Part shown: positions 48,960 to 57,973 of the stretch, in pieces
Layout: every line of letters starts with the position of its first letter
Numbering within the stretch: the first letter of the stretch is position 1
Assembly (NCBI RefSeq): GCF_001426745.1
Contig: NZ_LMFI01000001.1
Location: 1,190,022 to 1,254,021 of the forward strand
Direction of reading: 5' to 3'
Source: Nocardioides sp. Root140
GTDB taxonomy: Bacteria > Actinomycetota > Actinomycetes > Propionibacteriales > Nocardioidaceae
Length of the DNA: 64,000 nt
Made by a program: the position numbers and the translations under genes
The notes under the pieces: generated by a model
Seen by the model: only the letters and a program-made list of their open reading frames with translations
Told to the model about the DNA's origin: nothing
Database searches by the model: none

Positions 48960-49934
48960 GTGACGAAGAGTGAACGCCTCCTCAACCTGCTGATCCTGCT
49001 GCTCGTGCAACGCCGCCCGCTGTCCAAGCAGCAGGTGCGCGACAGCATGCCGCCGTACCTCGAGGCCGGCGACGAGGCCTTTGACCGCATGTTCGAGCGC
49101 GACAAGGACGAGCTGCGTGCCCTCGGTGTGCCGGTCGAGATCGTCACGCTGGACAACTACTTCGACAACGAGATCGGCTACCGGATCAACCCGGACACGT
49201 TCGCCCTGCCCGGCATCACGCTGGCCGCGGACGAGGCGGCCGTGATCGGCCTGGCCACCCGGGTCTGGCAGCACGCCGGGCTGGCGGCCGCGACCAGTGA
49301 CGCCCTGGCCAAGCTCAGCGCCGCAGGCGTCGAGGTGGACCGCAGCCGGCTCGACATCGCAGCTCCGGTGGTCGCGGTCTCCGACCCGAACTTCGACGTG
49401 CTCTGGCAGGCCTCCCTTGACCGCACCCGGGTCACCTTCGACTACCAGCGCTCCGGCACGCCCAAGCCCGCCAAGCGACGCCTCGAGCCGTGGGGCGTCG
49501 TCTCGTCCTCCGGCCGCTGGTACGTCGTCGGGCGCGACGTCGACCGCGGCGAACCCCGGTTGTTCCGACTCTCCCGGGTCCACGGCGCGGTCAAGCGCAC
49601 CGGCAAGTCGGACGCGTTCGTCGTACCGCCGGAGACCAACCTGCGCGAGCTCACCGCGAGTCTCTCCCCGGGGCCGGCCACCGAGGTCGGGACGGCCCTG
49701 GTGCGGCAGGGGAGCGGCCACGGACTGCGTCGTACGGCGACAGCTGTCGAGACCGACGTGCCCGGACCTGACGCGGTGACCGCATGGGACCGGGTCACGC
49801 TCACGCATTCCTCGGTGCACGGCTTCGTCGACGACGTGCTGGCCTTCGGGACCGACGCCGTCGTCGAGTCGCCCGCCGAGGCGCGCGACCTGGCCGTCCG
49901 ACGGCTCACCGCCGCTGCAGGAGTCAGTTCATGA
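48960..49934 (+). CDS. pafB: PafB, WYL-domain transcriptional regulator
   Basis: A 324-residue protein with a GTG start. An N-terminal winged-helix region (KSERLLNLLILLLVQRRPLSKQQVRDSM) is followed by a WYL domain (residues about 135-230, GRWYVVGRDVDRGEPRLFRLSRV) and a C-terminal extension. PafB and PafC form a heterodimer that in mycobacteria activates a LexA-independent DNA damage response; they are not needed for pupylation despite their names. The gene overlaps pafC by four bases (ATGA), consistent with equal production. Confidence 0.95.
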   Translation: MTKSERLLNLLILLLVQRRPLSKQQVRDSMPPYLEAGDEAFDRMFERDKDELRALGVPVEIVTLDNYFDNEIGYRINPDTFALPGITLAADEAAVIGLATRVWQHAGLAAATSDALAKLSAAGVEVDRSRLDIAAPVVAVSDPNFDVLWQASLDRTRVTFDYQRSGTPKPAKRRLEPWGVVSSSGRWYVVGRDVDRGEPRLFRLSRVHGAVKRTGKSDAFVVPPETNLRELTASLSPGPATEVGTALVRQGSGHGLRRTATAVETDVPGPDAVTAWDRVTLTHSSVHGFVDDVLAFGTDAVVESPAEARDLAVRRLTAAAGVSS

Positions 49935-50914
49935 GCGCCGGCGCCAAGGAACAGGTCGGCCGGCTGCTCGCGCTGGTCCCGCTGATCCAACGCGAGGGCG
50001 ACATGCGGCTCGAGGACGCTGCCCGGCGTCTCGGCGTGCCACCCGAACAACTGGTCGCCGACCTGCGCGTCCTGATCTACTGCGGCTGGCCGGGGTGGAT
50101 GCCGGGAGACCTGATCGAGGTCGACCTCGACGCGCTCGACGGCGACAGCGTGATCCGCATCCACAACGCCGACTACCTCGGCACGCCCCTGCGGCTCTCC
50201 GCCGCCGAGGCGTCCGCGATCACGGTGGCCCTGCGCACGCTGCGCGAGTCGGCCGACGGTGACACGCTCGACAGCCTCGACCGGGCGCTCGCCAAGATCG
50301 AGACCGTTGCCGAGGACGGCCACCAGGCCGCGCATGTCGAGGTGCGCGTGCCGCCCGGGCAACGCGAAGGCGCTGCCCTGCGCACCCGGCTCGCCGCGGC
50401 TCTCTCCTCGGGCCGCCAGGTCCGGCTGACCTACTACGTCCCCGCGCGCGACGAGAACACCGAGCGCACCGTGGACCCGATGGCGCTCGTCGACTCCCAG
50501 GGCATGGCCTACCTCCAGGCGTGGTGCCACGTCGCCAACGGGCGGCGGTTGTTCCGACTGGACCGGATCGTCGCCGACGAGACCCTCGACAGCGCGGCCG
50601 AGCCGCACCCCGACGTCGAGCCGGTCGACCTCGCCGACGGACTGTTCCGACCGGAACCCGACAATCCGCTGGTCACCCTCCGGCTGGCGCCCCAGGCCCG
50701 CTGGGTCGCCGAGTACTACCCGGTCGAGGCAGTCCGCGAACGGCGCGGCGGCAAGCTCGAGATCGACCTCAGGGTGGCCGACAGCCGGTGGCTGATGAGG
50801 CTGCTGTTGCGCCTGTCGCCGTACGCCGAGGTGCTCCGGCCCGCCGAGTACGCCGAGGCCTTCACAGCAGCCGCACAGGAGACCCTCAGCCTCTACCGTG
50901 TACCTGGCGCGTAG
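49931..50914 (+). CDS. pafC: PafC, WYL-domain transcriptional regulator
   Basis: A 327-residue partner of PafB with the same layout: winged-helix N terminus ([29 protein letters not shown]), WYL domain ([51 protein letters not shown]) and a C-terminal WCX-type region ([22 protein letters not shown]). It overlaps pafB by four bases. Its TAG stop is the beginning of the TAGGAT hexamer that probably drives tatA. Confidence 0.95.
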   Translation: MSAGAKEQVGRLLALVPLIQREGDMRLEDAARRLGVPPEQLVADLRVLIYCGWPGWMPGDLIEVDLDALDGDSVIRIHNADYLGTPLRLSAAEASAITVALRTLRESADGDTLDSLDRALAKIETVAEDGHQAAHVEVRVPPGQREGAALRTRLAAALSSGRQVRLTYYVPARDENTERTVDPMALVDSQGMAYLQAWCHVANGRRLFRLDRIVADETLDSAAEPHPDVEPVDLADGLFRPEPDNPLVTLRLAPQARWVAEYYPVEAVRERRGGKLEIDLRVADSRWLMRLLLRLSPYAEVLRPAEYAEAFTAAAQETLSLYRVPGA

Positions 50915-50917
50915 GAT
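50912..50917 (+). promoter_or_regulatory. -10 element, tatA, overlapping the pafC stop
   Basis: TAGGAT; the TAG is the stop codon of pafC. It would give a leader of about 28 bases before the ATG at 50952. Confidence 0.4.
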
Positions 50918-50951
50918 GGGACCGACCCCACAAGCGACCTTGAGGACGGAC

Positions 50952-51230
50952 ATGCTTCAACCACTGATCGCAACTCCCGGAGGCTGGGAGCTGGTCCTGA
51001 TCGTGCTGGTGATCGTGCTGCTCTTCGGCGCCAAGAAACTGCCGGAGCTGGCCCGCGGCAGCGGCCGTGCCCTGCGCATCTTCAAGTCCGAGACCAAGGG
51101 CCTGTTGACCGATGACGAGGACGATGACAAGCCGGCGGCCGACAAGCCTGCCGGTGAGCTGGGTGCTCCCGAGAAGCGCGCCGAGTCCGAGCCGTTGACG
51201 TCGGAGCACCGCCCCGACACCACCAACTGA
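50952..51230 (+). CDS. tatA: Twin-arginine translocase subunit TatA
   Basis: A 92-residue TatA/E protein. One transmembrane helix ([26 protein letters not shown]) with the FGxKKLP hinge is followed by an amphipathic helix ([17 protein letters not shown]) and an acidic, disordered tail. TatA oligomers form the passage for folded, twin-arginine-tagged proteins. It lies 21 bases upstream of tatC. The ATG at 50952 is preceded by GAGGACGGAC. Confidence 0.95.
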   Translation: MLQPLIATPGGWELVLIVLVIVLLFGAKKLPELARGSGRALRIFKSETKGLLTDDEDDDKPAADKPAGELGAPEKRAESEPLTSEHRPDTTN

Positions 51231-51251
51231 CCCGTCCCTGAAGCCACTCCT

Positions 51252-52091
51252 GTGTCCTTGCTCGGTGTCGTCGCGCTCTTCAGCACGAAACCCATGCACG
51301 GCCTGGGAGCCGATGGCCGGATGGCCATCTCCGACCACCTGCGCGAGCTGCGCGCCCGGATCCTGCGGATCACGGTGGTGCTGGTCGTCGCCATCACGGT
51401 GTCCCTGTTCTTCTTCGACCAGATCTTCCAGCTGATCCTGGGACCCTACGAGGACGCACAGAAGGCTCTCGGCGAGGACGTCACCACCACCGCCACCATC
51501 AACGGCGCCGGCGGCCCGCTGATGCTGCACCTCAAGCTCTGCGGGCTGGCCGCTCTCGTGGTGACCAGTCCCTACTGGCTCTACCAGGTCTGGGCGTTCA
51601 TCCTTCCGGGGCTGCACGCCAACGAGCGCAAGTGGTCACGGGTCTTCGCCGCCGTTGCGGGGCCGCTGTTCCTGATCGGTGCCTACGTCGGCTACCTGAC
51701 CCTGCCCAAGGGTCTCGAGGTGTTGATCTCGTTCACCCCCGCCGACCTGACCAACCTGATCGAGTTCAGCGACTACCTGACGTTCCTCACCCGCACCCTG
51801 CTGGTCTTCGGGATCGCCTTCGAGATCCCGGTCTTCGTGATCCTGCTCAACCTGGCCGGCATCGTGAAGGGCAAGGCGCTGGGGGACCACCGGCCGTGGA
51901 TCATCATCGGCACCTTCGTCTTCGCGGCGGTCGCGACGCCCTCGACCGACCCCTTCTCGATGCTGTTCCTGGCCATCCCGATGGTCGGGCTTTTCGCCAT
52001 CTCCGAGGTCATCTGCCGCATCCTCGACCGCCGCAAGAACAACGCCGACCCCCTCCACGGTGTCGGCGACGACGAGTTGTCGCCCCTGTGA
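51252..52091 (+). CDS. tatC: Twin-arginine translocase subunit TatC
   Basis: TatC, 279 residues from GTG 51252 (internal ATGs at 51294 and 51321 are alternatives). It recognises twin-arginine signal peptides. The hallmark N-terminal SDHLRELRARIL is followed by six transmembrane helices; the periplasmic loop segment SPYWLYQVWAFILPGLHANERKW and the later FGIAFEIPVFVILLNLAGIV are family-typical, as is VFAAVATPSTDPFSM. It overlaps the next small gene by four bases (GTGA). No tatB is visible here. Confidence 0.96.
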   Translation: MSLLGVVALFSTKPMHGLGADGRMAISDHLRELRARILRITVVLVVAITVSLFFFDQIFQLILGPYEDAQKALGEDVTTTATINGAGGPLMLHLKLCGLAALVVTSPYWLYQVWAFILPGLHANERKWSRVFAAVAGPLFLIGAYVGYLTLPKGLEVLISFTPADLTNLIEFSDYLTFLTRTLLVFGIAFEIPVFVILLNLAGIVKGKALGDHRPWIIIGTFVFAAVATPSTDPFSMLFLAIPMVGLFAISEVICRILDRRKNNADPLHGVGDDELSPL

Positions 52092-52495
52092 GGGGCCTGG
52101 CGACGGTCGATGCGTTCGACCTGCCCGAGTGGCTCGGCACCGGCGACGTGACCTGGCACGCCGAGGCGGCCGCAGACCGGTTGGGCGGGCACTTGGTGCA
52201 CGGCCTCCTGGTCGGTGACCACGTCGAGCTGCCCTGCGACCTGCTGGGTGTCGACCGGGCCTGGCCGGAACCGGTGACCGACGACGCGACCCGGGTCCTG
52301 GCGCACCAGGCCTGGCGCAACGGACAGGTGCTCCTGGTCGAGCACGAGGACCGCCTCACGTTGGCCGTGCCGGGCACCGGCTTCACCGCCGACCGGATCC
52401 TGACCGCCCTGGCCCGGCTGGCGAAGGCGGTCGGTGCCCCGCCCGAGAACTTCGTCGCCGCGATGCGGCTCGGCGTGGTCGACGACCACGGATAG
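52088..52495 (+). CDS. Conserved small protein of unknown function, coupled to tatC
   Basis: A 135-residue acidic protein with a GTG start inside the tatC stop. I do not recognise a family. It reads as a soluble alpha/beta protein: VDAFDLPEWLGTGDVTWHAEAAADRLGGHLVHGLLVGD, then a Cys in ELPCDLLGVDRAWPEPVTDDATRVLAHQAWRNGQVLLVEHEDRLTLAVPGTGFTADRI. No signal, membrane segment or catalytic motif is seen. The overlap with tatC and the 28-base gap to the lipid kinase gene make it part of that transcript. Confidence 0.75.
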   Translation: MRGLATVDAFDLPEWLGTGDVTWHAEAAADRLGGHLVHGLLVGDHVELPCDLLGVDRAWPEPVTDDATRVLAHQAWRNGQVLLVEHEDRLTLAVPGTGFTADRILTALARLAKAVGAPPENFVAAMRLGVVDDHG

Positions 52496-52511
52496 GGCAG
52501 ACCTGCCCTAT
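52492..52511. promoter_or_regulatory. Palindrome over the lipid kinase promoter
   Basis: ATAGGGCAG and CTGCCCTAT (52492-52500 and 52503-52511) form a perfect 9-bp inverted repeat with a 2-base spacer. It abuts the TAGGGT -10 at 52511-52516, an arrangement typical of a repressor site, and also contains the stop codon of the upstream gene. Confidence 0.45.
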
Positions 52512-52516
52512 AGGGT
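52511..52516 (+). promoter_or_regulatory. -10 element, lipid kinase gene (leaderless type)
   Basis: TAGGGT, seven bases before the GTG at 52524. Confidence 0.45.
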
Positions 52517-52523
52517 CGGGCAC

Positions 52524-53405
52524 GTGTCCACACCACGTCGAGAGATCGCCCTTCTCGTCAACCCGACGGCCGGCCGGGGCAAGGGTGCCCGCTACGCCTC
52601 GCTGGCCGCGCCACGGCTGCGTGACGCCGGCTTCGACGTACGACTCCTGCAGGGCACGTCCGCGGAGGAGGCTGAGGCGTTGGCCCGCGGTGCGGTCTCC
52701 GACGGATGCCACGCGCTGGTCGCCTGCGGCGGCGACGGGCTGGTGCACCTGGCCGTGCAGGCGCTCGCCGGCACGGACACCCCGCTCGGCATCATTCCGG
52801 CCGGCACCGGCAACGACGTGGCCCGCTACCTCAACATCTCGCGAACCGACCCGCTGGCCGCCGCCGACCGGGTGGTCGCCTCGCGACGACGGCGGATGGA
52901 CCTGGCCCGCTGCGGCGACCGTTGGTTCGTCACCGTGCTCGCCGCGGGCTTCGACGCCATCGTCAACGAACGGGCCAACGCCATGACCTGGCCGCGCGGC
53001 CAGATGCGCTACAACCTGGCCACGCTCGCCGAGCTGCGCACGTTCCGGCCCCTGCACTACACGCTCGAGCTCGACGGCGAGACGCGCACCCTCGACGCGA
53101 TGCTGGTCGCCGTGGGCAACGGGCCCTCGTTCGGCGGCGGCCTGCGGATCACCGAGGGGGCTCTGCTCGACGACGGCTACCTCGACGTCGTCATCATCAA
53201 GGCCATGTCCCGCCCCGAGCTGATCCGGACCTACCCGAAGCTGTTCTCGGGCACGCACACCACGCACCCGGCCTACGAGCACCACCGGGTGCGTCGGGTC
53301 ACCGTGGCCACACCCGGAATCGTCGGCTACGCCGACGGGGAACGCTTCGGCGCACTGCCGTTGACCGTCGAGTGCGCCCCGCTGGCGCTGGAGGTGCTGC
53401 TGTGA
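52524..53405 (+). CDS. Diacylglycerol kinase-type lipid kinase
   Basis: A 293-residue DAGK/YegS-like enzyme. The N-terminal motif is IALLVNPTAGRGKG, the nucleotide motif is VACGGDGLVHLAVQAL (about residue 69) and GIIPAGTGNDVARYL follows. The usual GGDGT is GGDGL here. The C-terminal beta-sandwich carries NGPSFGGGLRITEGALLDDGYLDVVIIK. These enzymes phosphorylate diacylglycerol or related lipids, recycling them into phosphatidate; YegS-type members use phosphatidylglycerol. It overlaps the helicase gene by four bases (GTGA). Confidence 0.9.
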   Translation: MSTPRREIALLVNPTAGRGKGARYASLAAPRLRDAGFDVRLLQGTSAEEAEALARGAVSDGCHALVACGGDGLVHLAVQALAGTDTPLGIIPAGTGNDVARYLNISRTDPLAAADRVVASRRRRMDLARCGDRWFVTVLAAGFDAIVNERANAMTWPRGQMRYNLATLAELRTFRPLHYTLELDGETRTLDAMLVAVGNGPSFGGGLRITEGALLDDGYLDVVIIKAMSRPELIRTYPKLFSGTHTTHPAYEHHRVRRVTVATPGIVGYADGERFGALPLTVECAPLALEVLL

Positions 53406-56143
53406 ACGACCACCCGTCCCTGCGCGAGTTCTCGGCGCTCTACGACTTCCCGCTCGACGACTTCCAGGTGCGGGCCTGTCGCGAGGTCGAGGAGGGCAAG
53501 GGCGTCCTCGTCGCCGCACCGACCGGCTCCGGCAAGACGATCGTCGGCGAGTTCGCCGTACACCTTGCGGTGCAGTCCGGCCGCAAGTGCTTCTACACCA
53601 CCCCGATCAAGGCGCTGAGCAACCAGAAGTACGCCGACCTGGTCAAGCGGTACGGCGCCGACAAGGTCGGCCTGCTGACCGGTGACAACACCATCAACGG
53701 CGAGGCGCCGGTCGTGGTGATGACCACCGAGGTGCTGCGCAACATGCTCTACGCCGGCTCGCGCACGCTGACCGGCCTGGGCTTCGTGGTGATGGACGAG
53801 GTGCACTATCTCGCCGACCGCTCGCGCGGTGCCGTCTGGGAAGAGGTGATCATCCACCTCCCCGAGAGCGTCTCGGTGATCTCGCTGAGCGCCACCGTCT
53901 CGAACGCCGAGGAGTTCGGCGAGTGGCTGGCCACGGTGCGCGGCGAGGTGACCACCATCGTCGAGGAGCACCGGCCGGTGCCGCTCTTCCAGCACGTGAT
54001 GGTCGGCAAGCAGTTGCACGACCTCTTCGCCGACGAGGAAGAGCTGGCCCAGGCCGGCTTCGCCCAGGAGGGCGCCAAGGTCAACCCGCACCTGCTGCGG
54101 GTGGCCCGCGACGACTGGGCGGCGACCCGCTTCAAGGATCGTCGCGACAAGAAGGGCAACCGTGGCCGCGGCTCCAAGCCGCAGGGCCGACGGCACTACC
54201 AGCCGACGCGTTTCGACATCGTGTCCCGGCTGGACGCCGAGGGCCTGCTGCCGGCCATCGTGTTCATCTTCAGCCGGGTCGGCTGCGACGCGGCCGTCCA
54301 GCAGTGCCTCAACGCCAACCTGCGGTTGACCACCCCCGAGGAGCGCGACGAGATCTTCGCGTTCGTCGAGGAGCAGTGCCGCGACCTGCCCGAGGACGAC
54401 CTCGAGGTGCTCGGCTACCACGAGTTCCTCGACGGGCTGACCCGCGGCGTGGCGGCCCACCACGCCGGAATGCTGCCGCGGTTCAAGCAGTGCGTCGAGG
54501 AGCTCTACCTGCGGGGGCTGTGCCGGGTCGTGTTCGCCACCGAGACGCTGGCCCTGGGCATCAACATGCCCGCCCGCACCGTCGTGCTCGAGAAGCTCTC
54601 GAAGTGGAACGGTGAGGCCCACGTCGACCTGACCCCGGGGGAGTACACCCAGCTGACCGGACGGGCCGGTCGCCGCGGCCTCGACGTCGAGGGACACGGG
54701 GTGGTGCTCTGGCAGCAGGGGATGAACCCCGGGGAGGTCGCCGGCCTGGCGTCCACCCGCACCTATCCGTTGCGCTCGTCGTTCCGGCCGTCGTACAACA
54801 TGGCGGTCAACCTGGTGCACCAGTTCGGCAGGGAGCGTTCCCGCCAGCTGCTGGAGTCGTCGTTCGCGCAGTTCCAGGCGGACAAGGCGGTGGTCGGGCT
54901 GGCCCGCAAGCTGCGCAAGAGCGAGGACGCACTCACCGGCTACGCCGAGGCGGCCCAGTGCGACCGCGGTGACTTCATGGAGTACGCCGCCCTGCGCCGC
55001 AAGCTCTCCGACGTCGAGAAGGGTGCAGCGAAGGCGCGACGCCGTGACGACCGTGACGACGTGATCAACTCCCTGGCCCGGCTCAAGGTCGGCGACGTGA
55101 TCCTGGTGCCCAACGGAAAGTTCGCCGGGTATGCCGTGGTCACCGATCCGGGGCTCTCGCACGACGAGCCGCGCCCCTCGGTGGTGACCGCCGGCGGTCA
55201 GTCGCGGCGCCTGGCCCTGATCGACTTCACCACCCCGGTCGAGTCGCTCGACACGCTCCGCGTGCCGCGCAACTTCAGCGGCCGCAACCCGCAGATGCGA
55301 CGTGACCTGACCTCGACCCTGCGGAACCGGACCCACAAGTTCGCCCCGCCACCGCCGTCGCGGCGTTCGTCACGGTCATCGCGCTCCGACGCCACCGCCC
55401 TCTCAGGAGTCGAGGCCGAGGTCGCCGCGCTGCGCCAGCGGATGCGCGAGCACCCGTGCCACGAGTGCCCCGAGCGTGAGGACCACGCCCGGTGGGGCGA
55501 ACGCTGGTTCAAGCTGCAGCAGGAGGCGAACACGCTCAAGCGTCGGGTGGAGTCGCGCACGAACACGATTGCCCGCCAGTTCGACCGCGTCTGCGACGTG
55601 CTGACCGCGATGGACTACATCGACGGCGACACCGTCACCGACCGCGGCGTCCACCTCCAGCGCATCTACTCCGACATGGACCTGGTGGCCGCGGAGGCGA
55701 TCCGCACGGGTCTCTGGAACGACCTCGACGCCTCGGAGCTGGCCGCCGTGCTCTCCGCCCTGGCATTCGAGGCGCGGCGCCCCGACGACGCGCGTTCACC
55801 GAAGATGCCCAGCGGCCGGATCCGCGACTCGCTGCGCGACCTGGTCCACCTGTGGAGCGACCTCGACGAGCTCGAGCGCAGCAACAAGCTCGACTTCCTC
55901 CGTGAGCCCGACATCGGCTTCGCGTGGGCGGCCTACCGCTGGGCCGAGGGCGATGCCCTCGACGACGTCCTCGGCGGCATCGACCTGGCCGCCGGCGACT
56001 TCGTGCGGGTGATGAAGCAGCTGCTCGACCTCGCGGTGCAGGTCGGACACGCCTCGGCCGGTACGCCGCTGCGCGCGGTGGCCCTGGAGGCCGCCGACCG
56101 CCTGCGACGCGGGGTGGTGTCCTACTCGTCCGTCGCGGAGTAG
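53402..56143 (+). CDS. helY: Ski2/HelY-type DExH RNA helicase
   Basis: A 913-residue superfamily 2 helicase. Walker A is APTGSGKTIVGEF at about residue 40, motif Ia FYTTPIKALSNQKY, motif II (DEVH) VMDEVHYLADRSRG, motif III ISLSATVSN, and motif VI QLTGRAGRRGLDVEG. The C-terminal third contains the DSHCT domain of Mtr4/Ski2-like helicases (the end FVRVMKQLLDLAVQVG). The region between about 330 and 430 carries a lysine/arginine-rich loop. It probably remodels structured RNA, although no biochemical proof is known to me in actinobacteria. Its end overlaps the convergent DUF3054 gene by 22 bases. Confidence 0.94.
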   Translation: MNDHPSLREFSALYDFPLDDFQVRACREVEEGKGVLVAAPTGSGKTIVGEFAVHLAVQSGRKCFYTTPIKALSNQKYADLVKRYGADKVGLLTGDNTINGEAPVVVMTTEVLRNMLYAGSRTLTGLGFVVMDEVHYLADRSRGAVWEEVIIHLPESVSVISLSATVSNAEEFGEWLATVRGEVTTIVEEHRPVPLFQHVMVGKQLHDLFADEEELAQAGFAQEGAKVNPHLLRVARDDWAATRFKDRRDKKGNRGRGSKPQGRRHYQPTRFDIVSRLDAEGLLPAIVFIFSRVGCDAAVQQCLNANLRLTTPEERDEIFAFVEEQCRDLPEDDLEVLGYHEFLDGLTRGVAAHHAGMLPRFKQCVEELYLRGLCRVVFATETLALGINMPARTVVLEKLSKWNGEAHVDLTPGEYTQLTGRAGRRGLDVEGHGVVLWQQGMNPGEVAGLASTRTYPLRSSFRPSYNMAVNLVHQFGRERSRQLLESSFAQFQADKAVVGLARKLRKSEDALTGYAEAAQCDRGDFMEYAALRRKLSDVEKGAAKARRRDDRDDVINSLARLKVGDVILVPNGKFAGYAVVTDPGLSHDEPRPSVVTAGGQSRRLALIDFTTPVESLDTLRVPRNFSGRNPQMRRDLTSTLRNRTHKFAPPPPSRRSSRSSRSDATALSGVEAEVAALRQRMREHPCHECPEREDHARWGERWFKLQQEANTLKRRVESRTNTIARQFDRVCDVLTAMDYIDGDTVTDRGVHLQRIYSDMDLVAAEAIRTGLWNDLDASELAAVLSALAFEARRPDDARSPKMPSGRIRDSLRDLVHLWSDLDELERSNKLDFLREPDIGFAWAAYRWAEGDALDDVLGGIDLAAGDFVRVMKQLLDLAVQVGHASAGTPLRAVALEAADRLRRGVVSYSSVAE

Positions 56144-56520
56144 CCCGCACCCTGGCGCGCGGCCCGGGCCAGGGCCCATCCGTGGACGGCGCGTGAGCCG
56201 ATCAGGAGCACCCCGAGCACGATCGTGGCCACGACGATGAACGAGAACGCCGTGCCGTCGCCGGTGACCACGCGGAGCAGCATCCCGATGACGACCGCAC
56301 TGACCACCACGGTGATGCCGGACCCGATGTCGGTGGCTTCGCGCCTGCCGAGCTGACGGACCAGCAGCCAGCCGACCAGCACGCCGGCCAGGAACGGCCA
56401 CGCGGTGTCGAGGACCCCGACGACCACGTTGCCCTTGTCGTGCTCGGCACGACCGATCGCAGCGAAGACGATGACCAGCACGAGGTCGAGGGCCAGGACG
56501 GTGAGGGCACGGCGCGACAT
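56122..56520 (-). CDS. DUF3054 membrane protein
   Basis: A 132-residue protein with four transmembrane helices: LTVLALDLVLVIVFAAIGRA, WPFLAGVLVGWLLVRQL, GITVVVSAVVIGMLLRVV and FSFIVVATIVLGVLLIGSRAV. The signature is ALDLVLVIVFAAIGRAEH at the N terminus, which matches DUF3054. No function is known. Its ATG at 56520 has a TAGGTT hexamer seven bases upstream; its 3' end overlaps helY on the opposite strand by 22 bases. Confidence 0.88.
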   Translation of the reverse strand: MSRRALTVLALDLVLVIVFAAIGRAEHDKGNVVVGVLDTAWPFLAGVLVGWLLVRQLGRREATDIGSGITVVVSAVVIGMLLRVVTGDGTAFSFIVVATIVLGVLLIGSRAVHGWALARAARQGAGYSATDE

Positions 56521-56527
56521 GGCCGCC

Positions 56528-56533
56528 AACCTA
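56528..56533 (-). promoter_or_regulatory. -10 element, DUF3054 gene (leaderless type)
   Basis: TAGGTT on the minus strand, seven bases before the ATG at 56520. Confidence 0.45.
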
Positions 56534-56555
56534 CCGGGTCGCGATGCCGGCCGGC

Positions 56556-57482
56556 TCAGCCCTGGAGGGCCTCGACCAGCCGGACCGCCGAGCTCCCGAG
56601 GTCCCACCGCTTGTCGAGCTCTACGACGCGCTCGGGGTCGGCCGGCGTCCGCGGCATGGTGAGGTCGAGGTCGCCCAGGTCCAGGTCGCGACGTACGGCG
56701 ACCACCGTGGGCGCGACCTCGAGGTAGTCGGCGGCGTCCTTGATCTTGCCGCGCGGGCCGGGTCCCATGTCGGTCTCGGGATCGAACGCGGCCGCCACGA
56801 TTGTCTTGATGTCGACAAAACGACCGAGCAGGGTGGCCGCGGTCTTCTCGCCGACGCCCTTGACCCCGGGGAGGCCGTCGGAGGCGTCGCCGCGCAGCGT
56901 GGCGAAGTCGGCGTACTGGTGGGCGTCGACGCCGTACTTGTCGCGCACCCACGCGTTGTCGACGCGCTCGTGCCTGCCCACACCGCGCGCGGTGTAGAGG
57001 ACCCGGACCTCGGCTTCGTCGTCGACCAGCTGGAAGAGGTCGCGGTCACCGGTGACGATGTCGACCGGCATGCCCGCGCCGGTGGCCAGGGTGCCGATCA
57101 CGTCGTCGGCCTCCATCTCGTCGGCACCCACGATCGTGATGCCGAAGGCCTCGAGCACGTCGATGATGATCGGGATCTGCACCTGGAGTGGGTCGGGCAC
57201 CTCCTCGACGTCGGGGTCGGTTCCGGCCACCTCCTCGACCACGCGGTGCGCCTTGTACGTCGGGATCAGGTCGACCCGCCACTGCGGCCGCCAGTCGTTG
57301 TCCCAGCAGCAGACCAGGTGCGTGGGCTGGTACTCGCCGACCAGTCGGCTGATGAAGTCCATCAGTCCGCGGACCGCGTTGACCGGCGTGCCGTCGGGCG
57401 CGCGCATCGAGTCGGGGACGCCGAAGAACGCCCGGAAGTAGAGGCTGGCAGTGTCGAGGAGCATCAGTCGCTGGATGGTCAC
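56556..57482 (-). CDS. 5'-3' exonuclease (flap-endonuclease type)
   Basis: A 308-residue stand-alone member of the FEN/5'-3' exonuclease family, homologous to the N-terminal domain of DNA polymerase I. Metal-binding acidic residues are in LLDTASLYFRAFFG, CCWDNDWRPQWR, GADEMEADDVIGTLA and VTGDRDLFQLVDDE; the helix-hairpin-helix segment is GLPGVKGVGEKTAATLLGRF. It removes RNA primers or flaps during repair. The GTG at 57482 lies 34 bases from the divergent Lrp-family gene. Confidence 0.93.
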   Translation of the reverse strand: MTIQRLMLLDTASLYFRAFFGVPDSMRAPDGTPVNAVRGLMDFISRLVGEYQPTHLVCCWDNDWRPQWRVDLIPTYKAHRVVEEVAGTDPDVEEVPDPLQVQIPIIIDVLEAFGITIVGADEMEADDVIGTLATGAGMPVDIVTGDRDLFQLVDDEAEVRVLYTARGVGRHERVDNAWVRDKYGVDAHQYADFATLRGDASDGLPGVKGVGEKTAATLLGRFVDIKTIVAAAFDPETDMGPGPRGKIKDAADYLEVAPTVVAVRRDLDLGDLDLTMPRTPADPERVVELDKRWDLGSSAVRLVEALQG

Positions 57483-57504
57483 GGCGCACAGTGTGTCACT
57501 TCGC

Positions 57505-57510
57505 TACGCT
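57505..57510 (+). promoter_or_regulatory. -10 element, Lrp/AsnC gene (leaderless type)
   Basis: TACGCT, six bases before the GTG at 57517. Confidence 0.4.
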
Positions 57511-57516
57511 GCCAGC

Positions 57517-57957
57517 GTGGAAGAAACCGATCGGCACATCCTGACGCTGCTGGCGACCGACGGCCGCATGTCCTACACCGACCTCGGCAAGGCGACCGGA
57601 CTGTCGACCTCTGCGGTGCACCAGCGCGTGAAGCGGCTGGAGACGCGCGGCCTGATCAAGGGGTACGGCGCGACGATCGACCACGACCAGACCGGCCTGC
57701 CGTTGACCGCGTTCATCTCGATCACGCCGATCGACCCCTCGCAGGACGACGACTACCCCCAGCGGTTGAGCGGCATCACGCAGATCGAGTCATGCTGGTC
57801 GGTGGCGGGGGACGAGTCCTACATCCTCAAGGTGCGGGTGGCCACGCCGGCCCACCTCGAGGACCTCCTCGCGAAGATCCGGGGTGTCGCCAACGTGTCC
57901 ACCCGCACCACGATCGTGCTGTCCACGCCCTACGAGAACCGACCCGTCTCGGGCTGA
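57517..57957 (+). CDS. Lrp/AsnC family transcriptional regulator
   Basis: A 146-residue regulator with an N-terminal helix-turn-helix (ETDRHILTLLATDGRMSYTDLGKATGLSTSAVHQRVKRLETRGLI) and a C-terminal RAM ligand-binding domain (residues about 65-140, with GDESYILKVRVATPAHLEDLL). Such proteins sense amino acids and often control nearby metabolic genes. The lysine 2,3-aminomutase gene lies 640 bases away on the other strand, and its promoter has a near-palindromic AT-rich site, so lysine or beta-lysine metabolism is a possible target. Confidence 0.9.
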   Translation: MEETDRHILTLLATDGRMSYTDLGKATGLSTSAVHQRVKRLETRGLIKGYGATIDHDQTGLPLTAFISITPIDPSQDDDYPQRLSGITQIESCWSVAGDESYILKVRVATPAHLEDLLAKIRGVANVSTRTTIVLSTPYENRPVSG

Positions 57958-57973
57958 CGCCGTTCGCGTCGCT

